From Bradyrhizobium sp. OK095 (GTDB lineage Bacteria > Pseudomonadota > Alphaproteobacteria > Rhizobiales > Xanthobacteraceae), in NCBI RefSeq assembly GCF_900109945.1, contig NZ_FOBX01000009.1, positions 62,001 through 126,000 on the forward strand: DNA of 64,000 nt. The letters are read 5' to 3'. Numbering within the stretch: the first letter of the stretch is position 1; each line of letters begins with the position of its first letter. The notes under the pieces are model-generated. The model worked only from the letters and a program-made list of their open reading frames with translations. It made no database searches and was not told the DNA's origin. The translations under genes were made by a program, and so were the position numbers. Of the stretch, positions 44,040-51,756 are shown piece by piece.

Positions 44040-44050
44040 TAGTGAGCCCG

Positions 44051-44079
44051 GAAATATGGCTTGGCCGCGATCCTGTCAA
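44051..44079 (-). promoter_or_regulatory. Sigma70-type promoter of groESL
   Basis: On the minus strand, TTGACA (44079-44074) is separated by 17 bp from TATTTC (44056-44051). The -10 box ends 11 bp before the CIRCE element, so the operator covers the expected start site. Confidence 0.75.
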
Positions 44080-44250
44080 GCAAAGGTGGTTAAGCGATTG
44101 GTGAGGCGGATATAGGATTGTGTCTACAGAAACTTATTGGTCGCGCTGGCGTATAAAGGACGTCATTGCTCCGACAGCGGTTTTGCGCTTGGCTGGAGGA
44201 GGGATGTGGTCGAGGTCTTGTTTGGGGGGCAGTTTGCTCGGGGGAATGTC

Positions 44251-44772
44251 ATGATCAGTTCAGCTCACGCACGCACGGTTGCCAATCTGGCGGCCGCCTC
44301 TTGCCTGGCGCTGCTGCTTGGCGCCTGCGGCGGCGGCTTCAGCCTGCCGTCCCTCACGTCGTCTTCGCCGCCGCCCGTGGCCGATACCGGCACCGGCCCG
44401 GAAATGCCGGCGAGCATCCGCGCCGACGAGATCGTCGGCCGCTGGGGCCTCGCCTCGTTCCAGAACCCGGCCGACCGCCCCCGCACCGAGAAGATGGCGC
44501 GCGAGCAGTGCAAGAATCCCTATGTGATCGGCGCCGGTACCTCCGGCGGCGTGGTCATGCATCTCGCTGACCAGGCGACGCCCCAGGAACTGCGGCTGAA
44601 GGGCTCGCCCGGCGGCAAGAACTATATCGGGCCGGCCGGTCCCACCCCCGGCGAGCAGGACCGCGAGATCGTCTCCTTCGACGGCCGCGTCATGATCACC
44701 CGCTTCATCGACAAGGACGCCGCCACCCGCTACGGCAACATGGTCTACGTCCGCTGCGCGCCAAGGGCGTGA
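44251..44772 (+). CDS. Hypothetical lipoprotein
   Basis: ATG 44251 gives 173 residues. The leader ends with a lipobox LLLGACGGG (Cys about residue 29), so the mature form is lipid-anchored. The remaining domain starts DEIVGRWGLASFQNP (a G-x-W start found in small beta-barrel inhibitors and lipocalin-like folds) and has two further Cys: EQCKNPYVI and VYVRCAPRA at the very end. I cannot assign function. It is divergent from groES and ends at a repeat followed by a terminator shared with the next convergent gene. Confidence 0.7.
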   Translation: MISSAHARTVANLAAASCLALLLGACGGGFSLPSLTSSSPPPVADTGTGPEMPASIRADEIVGRWGLASFQNPADRPRTEKMAREQCKNPYVIGAGTSGGVVMHLADQATPQELRLKGSPGGKNYIGPAGPTPGEQDREIVSFDGRVMITRFIDKDAATRYGNMVYVRCAPRA

Positions 44773-44781
44773 TCTAACCCA

Positions 44782-44818
44782 GTCATTGCGAGGATTGCTT
44801 CGCTTCGCTCGCAATGAC
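44782..44818. repeat. Short intergenic inverted repeat
   Basis: GTCATTGCGAG (44782-44792) is inverted at 44808-44818 around GATTGCTTCGCTTCG. This 'cattgcgag...ctcgcaatg' unit is a common dispersed repeat in alphaproteobacterial intergenic regions (from memory). Confidence 0.65.
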
Positions 44819-44823
44819 GCAAC

Positions 44824-44860
44824 AAAAAAAACGCCGGCTTTCGCCGGCGTTTTGTTTTTT
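44824..44860. terminator. Bidirectional terminator
   Basis: A-run (44824-44830), ACGCCGGC (44831-44838), loop TTTC, GCCGGCGT (44843-44850), then TTTTGTTTTTT. Runs of A on one side and T on the other allow termination in both directions between the convergent lipoprotein and CheZ-like genes. Confidence 0.9.
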
Positions 44861-44877
44861 CCGTCCGTCGCGTCCGA

Positions 44878-45663
44878 TCAGTCGAACAGCGCGTCGATGT
44901 CGTCCTGCGAGGCGTGGCCGACGTCGCCGCTAAGCTTCGGACCGTTGAGCAGCTTATCGTCCTCGCTGCGGTTATCGACCTGCGGCGTCACGTGGGCCTT
45001 GATGGCGTCGACGCCGCCCCAGATATCCATCATCGAGTTGATGTGCTGCTCGATGAACTTCATGGTGGTCATGACCTTGCTGATGCGCTGGCCGGTCAGG
45101 TCCTGGAAGTTGCAGGCCTCGAAGATCGAGATGACACGTTCCTGGATGTCGTCGGAGAGCCGCTTCTGCTGGTCGGCCGAGTCCACCTTGGCCAGCGCAC
45201 TGGCCGACTGGTCGATAGCCTCGGCGGCTTCCAGGATTTGCTGGGTCGCCTGCTCGGTGCCGCCGACAACCGCGCCGAGCTCGCCATTGACCTTGGCCAT
45301 CTCCGCGCCGTCAAAGCTCTTGCCGTGCAGCGTCGCGATCTCGCGCTTGGTGCGGTCGATGGCGTCATGGATCAGGTCGAGCTCGATCTTCAGCTTCTCG
45401 CACTGCTCGATCTGAGCCCGGTAGGTCTCGAGCATGGTGCGAGCTTCGGAGAGCTCGTGGGCCGTGGAGGCGTCGATCGCCGCCATGGCCGCGCTGCCGG
45501 ACAAGGGCACGGGCGCAATGCCCTTCGCCATCTGGGCGCGGATCGCACGCAACTCCGCCATGATCTCACTATGCATCGGCGCCGCCTCCTCAATCATTTC
45601 GGGGCTGGGCATCTCGCCGACAATAGCCTCTTCGACACGAAAACGTTTGCGGTGAATCGCCAT
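44878..45663 (-). CDS. CheZ-family protein phosphatase
   Basis: From ATG 45663 the protein has 261 residues. The long central part is a four-helix-type coiled coil (LDLIHDAIDRTKREIATLHG; EAAEAIDQSASALAKVDSAD) with ISIFEACNFQDLTGQRISKV, the CheZ active-site helix: D and Q of the FQDLTGQRI motif are the catalytic residues that dephosphorylate CheY. The C-terminus ASQDDIDALFD resembles the CheZ tail that binds CheY. It is convergent with the lipoprotein gene and far from any che cluster in this window, so its partner response regulator is encoded elsewhere. Confidence 0.88.
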   Translation of the reverse strand: MAIHRKRFRVEEAIVGEMPSPEMIEEAAPMHSEIMAELRAIRAQMAKGIAPVPLSGSAAMAAIDASTAHELSEARTMLETYRAQIEQCEKLKIELDLIHDAIDRTKREIATLHGKSFDGAEMAKVNGELGAVVGGTEQATQQILEAAEAIDQSASALAKVDSADQQKRLSDDIQERVISIFEACNFQDLTGQRISKVMTTMKFIEQHINSMMDIWGGVDAIKAHVTPQVDNRSEDDKLLNGPKLSGDVGHASQDDIDALFD

Positions 45664-45975
45664 CAGGAACTCCCCCCACCTCACTCACGTGTCTTTTTAG
45701 GCAGAAGCGATTTAACACGAAGTTCACAGCCGGAACTGTCGTGCGGCCGCGTGCGACGGCGTGAAAAGGAGCGATTAACCATGGGCCTGCGGCGTTCATC
45801 GAAAATAAACGCTGATCGCCAAATTGCAGCCCCGCTCGCGACGTGGTGAATCCAAACGTCGTTTCTGTTTACCAAACGAAACGGCTTTTGCTCTTTATTG
45901 ACCACGTCGCGGGCGCCGATCATCCAGGCGCGTCGACGGCGAATGTAACTAGACGAAACAGTACAGAGTACGTCG
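45664..45975. other. Intergenic region with a possible 22-codon reading frame
   Basis: This 312 bp lies between divergent cheZ-like and L,D-transpeptidase genes. A short frame ATG 45781 to TGA 45849 (22 codons, MGLRRSSKINADRQIAAPLA) has AAGGAG nine bases upstream. Its size makes it uncertain. No other gene or clear operator is visible. Confidence 0.4.
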
Positions 45976-46773
45976 ATGTTCAAAAAGATGACTGTCGCGC
46001 TGCTTGGCAGCGCTTGCACCTTCATTGCCGGCGCCAATTGCGCCCGCGCCTTCGACAATACGGTGCCGAACGATCCGCCTGCGGTGCTCTACCAGCCGCA
46101 GGTGCCGCCGGCGCCGGTCCGTGTCGCCTCCAGTTCGGGCATGGGCGGCGGCTTCATCGAATTCCTGTTCAGCGATGGGCCCGGCCGCGGTCCGGCCTAC
46201 GCTCCGCAGCAGCCCATGTATCAGCAGCAGCCCGGCTATTACGACCAGCGTCGCCTGCCGCCGATGGGCGAGCCGCAGATGCAGGGGGCGGTTCAGCAGG
46301 AAGCGGTCGACCCGCGGCAGCGTCAGTTCGATCCGAGATTCGAGAAACAATCTGTTGACTATAGCGGCAAGGAAAGTGCCGGCACCATCGTGGTCGATAC
46401 GCCGAACAAGTTCCTCTATCTCGTCGAGGGCAACGGCCGCGCGATGCGCTACGGCATCGGCGTCGGCCGCCCGGGCTTCACCTGGTCCGGCGTCAAGTCG
46501 ATCACCTCCAAGCGCGAATGGCCGGACTGGACCCCGCCGACGGAAATGATCGCGCGCCGGCCCGACCTGCCCCGGCACATGGAAGGCGGCCCGGAAAACC
46601 CGCTCGGCGCCCGCGCGATGTATCTGGGCTCAACACTCTACCGCATCCACGGCTCCAACGAGCCCTGGACCATCGGCACCAACGTCTCCTCGGGCTGCAT
46701 CCGCATGCGCAACGAGGACGTCATCGACCTCTATGGCCGCGTTAATGTCGGCACCAGGGTCGTGGTGATGTGA
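45976..46773 (+). CDS. L,D-transpeptidase (YkuD domain)
   Basis: The 265-residue protein starts MFKKMTVALLGSACTFIAGA with a signal peptide cut near ARA. A Pro/Gln-rich linker (to about 125) leads to a YkuD catalytic domain: TIVVDTPNKFLYLVEGNG, then H225 in YRIHGSNEPW and the nucleophile C241 in VSSGCIRMRNEDV, the classical HxGS...SxGCIRM pair. It cross-links or anchors peptidoglycan in the periplasm. Alphaproteobacteria use several such enzymes during polar growth. It is convergent with the caspase-like gene. Start at ATG 45976. Confidence 0.93.
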   Translation: MFKKMTVALLGSACTFIAGANCARAFDNTVPNDPPAVLYQPQVPPAPVRVASSSGMGGGFIEFLFSDGPGRGPAYAPQQPMYQQQPGYYDQRRLPPMGEPQMQGAVQQEAVDPRQRQFDPRFEKQSVDYSGKESAGTIVVDTPNKFLYLVEGNGRAMRYGIGVGRPGFTWSGVKSITSKREWPDWTPPTEMIARRPDLPRHMEGGPENPLGARAMYLGSTLYRIHGSNEPWTIGTNVSSGCIRMRNEDVIDLYGRVNVGTRVVVM

Positions 46774-46794
46774 TCGGATCGGCGAGCAAGTGCC

Positions 46795-48582
46795 TTACTC
46801 GCAATAGGTCTTGCCGCCGAACGAGAAGCACTTGCCGCCGCCGCCGCGAGACGACGGCGCGCTGCGTGGCGCGGCGGGCTCCTGCCGCGTCACGGTCCTG
46901 GGCTTTGGTGCCGGCTCGGGCCGCTTCTCGCAGGCGCCGCCGGCGTTGAGGACATAGCCGCTCGAACAGCCGATCTGGACGCAGCGATCGCCCTCGGCGC
47001 GCTGCCCCTTGGCACAGACCAGCGGGCAGACGCGGTCTGTCTTGCTGCGCACCGAGTCCAGCGCGTCGAGGCTTGCCAGTTTCACGTCGAAACGAGTGTC
47101 GGCGCTCTTGTTGAACAGCTCCAGCGCGGTTCGCGAGCCGTCATCCCATTTGCCGTCGACATTGCCGGGATTGCAGCCGACCCGCTTCAAATGGGCCTGG
47201 AGCAGCCGCGCGATATCCGAAGGATCCATCTTCGGTGCGGCGGGAGGCGGCTCCGGTGCGGGCGGGGTGTTGGGCGTGAGCGCCGCCAGCTTGTCCGCCT
47301 GGGCCTTGTCAGCTTGAACCTTGTCGGCCTGAGCTTTGGCGTCGCGCTTGGCCTGCTCGACCTGGACCTGCGCATCGGCCGCCGCCTGACGCCGGGCCGC
47401 CTCGACCTGGACCTGGGCCGTATCGGCCCGTTGCCGTGCCTGCTCGGCCTGGCGTCTTGCCTCGTCCAGCTCCTTCTTGGCCTGTTCGGCGATCTGCGCC
47501 CGCGCCTCGTCGAGATCGCGCTTGGCTTGCTCGGAGAGCTTTTGCTTCGCCTCCGCGGTCTGGCGCGCGCTCTGCTCTTCGAGCTGCCTGCGGAAGTCCG
47601 CCGCCTTCTGCGCCGCGAGTTCCTCGGCCTGCCGTTTGGCGTCGTCGGCCTTGGCGCGGCCCTGCTGGGCGGCCTCCAGCTTGCCGTTCTGTCCGCGCGC
47701 GAGGTTGGCGAAGAAGCCGGCCGGATGTTTGGCGAGGAAGGAGTCCCAGGCCTCCCTGGTTGCGACCTGCGCCGCCAGCTCGTAGTCCACGCGGGCTTCG
47801 GCTTCGGGATCGGCAAGGCGCGGGACCAGCGCGACGGTATCGCCACCGAGTGATCCGTAGACGAACGGCTCCTGGCGATTGCCGGTCGCCTTCAGCACCT
47901 CGTCGCGCACGCGGCCGAACGCGATCCGCAAATCGAGCCCGGGCTCGGCGATGTTGCGGACCAGCGCCGTGGCGAACGGGCTGTTCTGCCCGTCGCCGTC
48001 GCTTGCCACCGCGCCGGCCCTGGCGGCGAACGCGATCAGCGTGTCGGACATCGAAGGCTCGACCTTGGCAAGTCCGCGGCCGATCGCGCGGCTGGCGACG
48101 GTGCGCTTCATGCTGGTGGCGAAGGGATTGTCGCGGCAGGCATCGAGGATGACGAGCTTGAGCCGCTTGGCGCCGTCGAGCGCGCGCAGCACGCGATCGA
48201 GCGAGATGGTCTCGTCCTCGATGTCGAAATCGCTCGCGAGCCTGGCGTCGGCCGGCACCAGATAGTTGGCGCCGTCGACCTCGATGCCGTGGCCGGCATA
48301 GTAGACCACTGCGACGTCGGCATCCTGCGACGTCGCGGAGAAGTCACGGATGGCCCGGCGCAGCTCGGAGATGCCGAGATCGCGCCTGTTGTCCACGGCG
48401 TCGAAGCCGGCCTTCTTGAACAGGGCGGTCATCGCGTCGGCATCGCGCGCGGGATTGGTGAGCTGCGGAACCTGCTTGTAGGCGGACATGCCGATGACAA
48501 GCGCGACGCGCTTGCCGGCCCAGGCGGCATCCGTCGATATCGAAAAGATCAGCGCAAGTAGAAACAAAATGGCGGATCGCAC
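46795..48582 (-). CDS. Secreted caspase-like peptidase (C14) with coiled coil and C-terminal region
   Basis: I chose GTG 48582, with GGAGG six bases upstream, giving 595 residues with a signal peptide cut after AWA. The caspase C14 domain spans about 23-270: the catalytic His98 in YYAGHGIEV and Cys149 in LDACRDNPF, both intact. From about 300 to 420 comes an Ala/Gln/Lys-rich coiled coil (KQKLSEQAKRDLDEARAQIA and similar), then a Pro-rich linker. Near 445-490, LKRVGCNPGNVDGKWDDGSR resembles a peptidoglycan-binding-1-type fold. The tail has several Cys (CPLVCAKGQR) and ends GGKTYCE. It is probably a periplasmic or surface processing protease; substrate unknown. Confidence 0.82.
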   Translation of the reverse strand: MRSAILFLLALIFSISTDAAWAGKRVALVIGMSAYKQVPQLTNPARDADAMTALFKKAGFDAVDNRRDLGISELRRAIRDFSATSQDADVAVVYYAGHGIEVDGANYLVPADARLASDFDIEDETISLDRVLRALDGAKRLKLVILDACRDNPFATSMKRTVASRAIGRGLAKVEPSMSDTLIAFAARAGAVASDGDGQNSPFATALVRNIAEPGLDLRIAFGRVRDEVLKATGNRQEPFVYGSLGGDTVALVPRLADPEAEARVDYELAAQVATREAWDSFLAKHPAGFFANLARGQNGKLEAAQQGRAKADDAKRQAEELAAQKAADFRRQLEEQSARQTAEAKQKLSEQAKRDLDEARAQIAEQAKKELDEARRQAEQARQRADTAQVQVEAARRQAAADAQVQVEQAKRDAKAQADKVQADKAQADKLAALTPNTPPAPEPPPAAPKMDPSDIARLLQAHLKRVGCNPGNVDGKWDDGSRTALELFNKSADTRFDVKLASLDALDSVRSKTDRVCPLVCAKGQRAEGDRCVQIGCSSGYVLNAGGACEKRPEPAPKPRTVTRQEPAAPRSAPSSRGGGGKCFSFGGKTYCE

Positions 48583-48773
48583 GGATGACCTCCGCGGCTG
48601 CAATAAGGATGCCTGTCAAAGCCCGGACGGGCCACCGTCAGGCGCCTTGGCCATGCCGGTCGAGAAAGGCTGCATCATAGCGGTGCTGTCGCGCCTGTCC
48701 AAGACAGACCCGTAGGGCGGACCGGATTTGTGTGACGAATTGCACGCAGGGACACGGATACCGCCGAAACGGA

Positions 48774-48798
48774 AACGGCCGCCCGTGAGGCGGCCGTT
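48774..48798 (-). terminator. Terminator after the DUF2076 gene
   Basis: AACGGCCGCC (48774-48783) pairs with GGCGGCCGTT (48789-48798) around CGTGA; on the minus strand it follows the DUF2076 stop by 28 bp and is followed by a short T-rich TTTCCGTTTC. Confidence 0.75.
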
Positions 48799-48825
48799 GG
48801 TTTGGACCTATGAGGCTTGCGGCGG

Positions 48826-49644
48826 TCAGGCGTAGTCGCTGCCGCCGTCGTCATTGCCGAAATCGCTGTCGTCGGCCACGTCCACATTGCCGTTGTCGCG
48901 ATCGTCGTTCCCGTAGTTCTGATCGGTATTGTTGTCGCGGTCGTTCGAGCCCTGGTCGAGGAAGCCCTGGCGGGAATCGCGGTTCGAGCCGATGTCGTTG
49001 AGGCCGGCGTCGCGCGCGAGCGAGCCGCCGGACTGGTCGCTACCGCTCCAGGGACTGCGATCGCCGCCCAGGGAATTGGTGTCGCCGAAGGCCTGCTGGT
49101 GCGAGCCGCCCATCATGCCGCGGATGCTGGAGAGCAGCAGCGAACCGCCGACGACGCCGGCCGCGGCTGCCGCCGCCGTGCCGAGGAACGAGCCGCCGCC
49201 ACCGCCGACCGGCGGGGCGCCATAGCCCGGGCCCGGCGCCTGTCCGTAAGCCTGTCCGTACGGGGGCTGGCCGTAACCCGGTTGCGGTTGCTGCATCGCC
49301 TGACCGCTGTTCCAGACCGGCCGCGCGTCACGCGGCGGCACGTTCGGAACCGATCCGCGCGACGGGCTTGAACCGAAAAGACTGTCGCGCATGGTGTCCA
49401 GGAAGCCGCCGGACTGCGCCGGCTCAGGCGCTTGGGCCGCCTCCAGCTCCTGGATGCGGCTATGGGCGCGCTTCAGGGCTTCGTCCTGCAACAACGTGGT
49501 CTGCACCAGCGCGTAGACCGCGCCGGGCGCCTTGCGCAGGCCGTCGGAGATCGCAGCGATCGCGTCGGGATCGCGCGGTGCATTTTCCAGTTTCGAAAGC
49601 CGGTCGAAAAGCTCGTCGACGAGCTGGCGTTCCTGCGGATTCAT
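48826..49644 (-). CDS. DUF2076 domain-containing protein
   Basis: The 272-residue protein starts MNPQERQLVDELFDRLSKLE and continues with APGAVYALVQTTLLQDEALK, the conserved DUF2076 helical part (about 1-80). The rest is low-complexity: Pro/Gly/Tyr-rich (GYGQPPYGQAYGQAPGPGYG), a Gly/Ala helix LGTAAAAAAGVVGGSLLLSS that could be a membrane-inserted stretch, then an Asp/Asn/Ser-rich tail. Function unknown; related proteins have been called periplasmic ligand-binding sensors. It is convergent with nothing and reads in the same direction as the caspase-like gene, 243 bp upstream of it. Confidence 0.85.
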   Translation of the reverse strand: MNPQERQLVDELFDRLSKLENAPRDPDAIAAISDGLRKAPGAVYALVQTTLLQDEALKRAHSRIQELEAAQAPEPAQSGGFLDTMRDSLFGSSPSRGSVPNVPPRDARPVWNSGQAMQQPQPGYGQPPYGQAYGQAPGPGYGAPPVGGGGGSFLGTAAAAAAGVVGGSLLLSSIRGMMGGSHQQAFGDTNSLGGDRSPWSGSDQSGGSLARDAGLNDIGSNRDSRQGFLDQGSNDRDNNTDQNYGNDDRDNGNVDVADDSDFGNDDGGSDYA

Positions 49645-49768
49645 GGTCTGTCTCCCTCGCGCGAAACAAGCGCCACCGGGATGTAGGGTTCCATTGTGGC
49701 CCCAACAGTGCCGGCCGGATTAAATTTCGGTATGCGACAAGCTGCCCCTGCGGCTTGCCTCGCCGGTT

Positions 49769-50614
49769 TCATCCCAATGTCACGTTGCTGGCCGCGAGCA
49801 GCTGCGGGAACGCCTCGCTTCCGAGATACGCATGCTCGCGCTCGCGGACGTCGGTCATCGGATCGAGGCCGGTCAGGATGTCGTCGACGAAGCCGGGATG
49901 GCACATCACCAGGCCGCCGTCGGGGAGGCCTTCGAGGAATTGCCGCATCAGATCGCCGAAATCGGCCGTGCGCGTAAAATCATAGGCGCCGGCGAAGCCG
50001 GGATTGAAGCTGAGCCCGGCGCTATCGGCGCGGCGGCGGAATTGCGCGCTGAGGATATCGAGCACCATGGCCTTGGGTGAGGCCAGCCGCTGCACCAGCG
50101 GCAGGTCGCGGCCGCCCTGGCGCACCCACGCCTTCGGTGCGGCCTCGACGACAGCATCGACAAAGCCGTCGCGCACCTGCGGATAGAGCTGCACATGCTG
50201 ATGGCCGTCGACGAAGTCGGGCGCGCGCCCGAATGCCTCGACGAAAGCCGCGAGCTGCGCGCGCACCTCGTTGCGAAAGAATTCGCGATCGAGCCGCCGC
50301 ATCAGGCCTGCGCGCAGCAGCTTCGGAAACGGCATGAACATGTCGCCGTCGAGCGGGCGGAAATGCATGGTGAGCGGCCGGAACGGCGCCGACAGCGTCA
50401 CGTGCAATCCGATCGCGCAGCGAGGGCTCGCTTTCGCCGCCGTCTCGAGCGCCTCGATCTCGCTGCGCTCGATCGCAGGTCCCACCATCATCACCGAGGT
50501 GGCGTTGAGGCGGCCGCGTTCGATCAGGTCGCGGATGGCGCGGTTGACGCCCGGGCTGATGCCGTAATCGTCGGCGCAAAGCCAGATCCGTCGCGGCGTC
50601 GCCGCCGCACTCAT
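49769..50614 (-). CDS. ChbG/HpnK family deacetylase
   Basis: ATG 50614 gives 281 residues. The metal-binding DD is in LCADDYGISPGVN (about 12-24) and the catalytic His pair in DFVDGHQHVQLYPQVRDGF; GLHVTLSAPFRP supplies another His. These match YdjC/ChbG/HpnK carbohydrate deacetylases, which remove acetyl from N-acetylated sugars. The start overlaps the stop of an ArnC-like glycosyltransferase by 4 bases (ATGA at 50614-50611), so the two are translationally coupled. In Francisella and Bordetella a NaxD deacetylase of this family acts on undecaprenyl-phosphate-linked GalNAc made by an ArnC-like enzyme; the same logic is likely here (inference). Confidence 0.9.
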   Translation of the reverse strand: MSAAATPRRIWLCADDYGISPGVNRAIRDLIERGRLNATSVMMVGPAIERSEIEALETAAKASPRCAIGLHVTLSAPFRPLTMHFRPLDGDMFMPFPKLLRAGLMRRLDREFFRNEVRAQLAAFVEAFGRAPDFVDGHQHVQLYPQVRDGFVDAVVEAAPKAWVRQGGRDLPLVQRLASPKAMVLDILSAQFRRRADSAGLSFNPGFAGAYDFTRTADFGDLMRQFLEGLPDGGLVMCHPGFVDDILTGLDPMTDVREREHAYLGSEAFPQLLAASNVTLG

Positions 50615-51657
50615 TCGGCCGCCGTCCGCTTCGCGGCGTCGTCGGATTTGTCGGTCTCGAAATGCTTCTCGCTGTGCTCGGCGACGAAATAGATGGGGCG
50701 GGCCTTCAGCTCGGACAGGATCTTGCCGATATATTCGCCGACGATGCCGATCATGATGAGCTGTACGCCGCCGATCGTCATCAGGCCGATCACGAGCGAA
50801 GGATAGCCGGGCACCTGCTTGCCGGTGGTCAAGACCTCCCACAGGATCGAGAGGCCGAACAGGAACGCGCCGCTCGCGAGGATCACGCCGAGCAGGCTGG
50901 CAAAGCGCAACGGCGCCACCGAGAACGAGGTCACGCCCTCGATCGACAGGCCGAGCAGACGCGCGGCGCTGAAGGTTGTCACACCGTGGGTGCGCGGCGC
51001 GGGCTCGTAATCGACGCGGATCTGACGGAAGCCGATCCAGCTGGCGAGACCTTTGAAGAAGCGGTTGCGCTCCGGCAGCTGCCTGAGGGCTGCGACCGCG
51101 CGCGGCGACAGCAGGCGGAAGTCGCCGGCGTCCTCCGGAATCTTCTGGCGGGCGCCCCAATTGATCAGCGCGTAGAAGCCGTGCACGGCGAGCCGGCGTA
51201 GGAAGGGCTCGTTGTCGCGATGCGCCTTGGCGGTATAGACGACGTCGTAGCCGTCCTCGATCCAGTGCCGCACCAGTTGCTCGACCAGAACAGGCGGATG
51301 CTGGCCGTCGCCGTCCATGAATAAGACAGCGCCAAGCCGGGCATGGTCGAGGCCGGCCATAAGCGCCGCCTCCTTGCCGAAATTGCGCGACAGCGACACC
51401 ACCTGGACGTCGACCGCGTCGGCCGGCAGGCTGCGTGCAATCGACAGCGTCGCGTCCGCGCTGCCGTCGTCGACATAGACGATTTCGCAAGCGAGGCGAT
51501 AGCGCTGCCGCAAGGTCTTGGCGAGATCGCAGATGCGCTGATGCAGGGCGGAAAGGCCCGCCGCCTCATTGTAGAGGGGGACGACAATCGACAGTCCCTT
51601 CGCGGCGGCGCTCGCCGCGCTGGTCGTCATGCCTGATACGTCAGAGCCCGGCGTCAT
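50611..51657 (-). CDS. ArnC/DPM1-like polyprenyl-phosphate glycosyltransferase
   Basis: The 348-residue GT2 protein starts LSIVVPLYNEAAGLSALHQR, has VYVDDGSADATL near 60-71, FMDGDGQHPP near 113-122 (DxD), and EDAGDFRLLSPRAV, the DPM1/ArnC acceptor motif. Two membrane helices follow near 255-280 and 290-320 with QLIMIGIVGEYIGKILSELKARP, exactly the tail of ArnC/GtrB. It transfers a sugar from a nucleotide donor onto polyprenyl phosphate at the inner-membrane face. The deacetylase gene starts inside its stop. No flippase or arnT-like transferase is adjacent. The sugar is probably an N-acetylhexosamine, from the partner enzyme. Confidence 0.9.
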   Translation of the reverse strand: MTPGSDVSGMTTSAASAAAKGLSIVVPLYNEAAGLSALHQRICDLAKTLRQRYRLACEIVYVDDGSADATLSIARSLPADAVDVQVVSLSRNFGKEAALMAGLDHARLGAVLFMDGDGQHPPVLVEQLVRHWIEDGYDVVYTAKAHRDNEPFLRRLAVHGFYALINWGARQKIPEDAGDFRLLSPRAVAALRQLPERNRFFKGLASWIGFRQIRVDYEPAPRTHGVTTFSAARLLGLSIEGVTSFSVAPLRFASLLGVILASGAFLFGLSILWEVLTTGKQVPGYPSLVIGLMTIGGVQLIMIGIVGEYIGKILSELKARPIYFVAEHSEKHFETDKSDDAAKRTAAE

Positions 51658-51756
51658 CGATCAAGTTCCAGAGGGCGTTCGAGGTCATCTCAACAGCATA
51701 TGGTAGCTGCCGTTTGCTGTCGCTACGCTGAACGGGCCGCTCAACAGACTTTGGGC

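Larger units (their letters stand above)
43920..44250. other. Divergent groES/lipoprotein regulatory region
   Basis: This 331 bp gap holds the groES promoter and CIRCE site, given as separate entries. The plus-strand half before ATG 44251 should drive the lipoprotein gene; no boxes there can be assigned firmly and no further gene is present. Confidence 0.6.
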
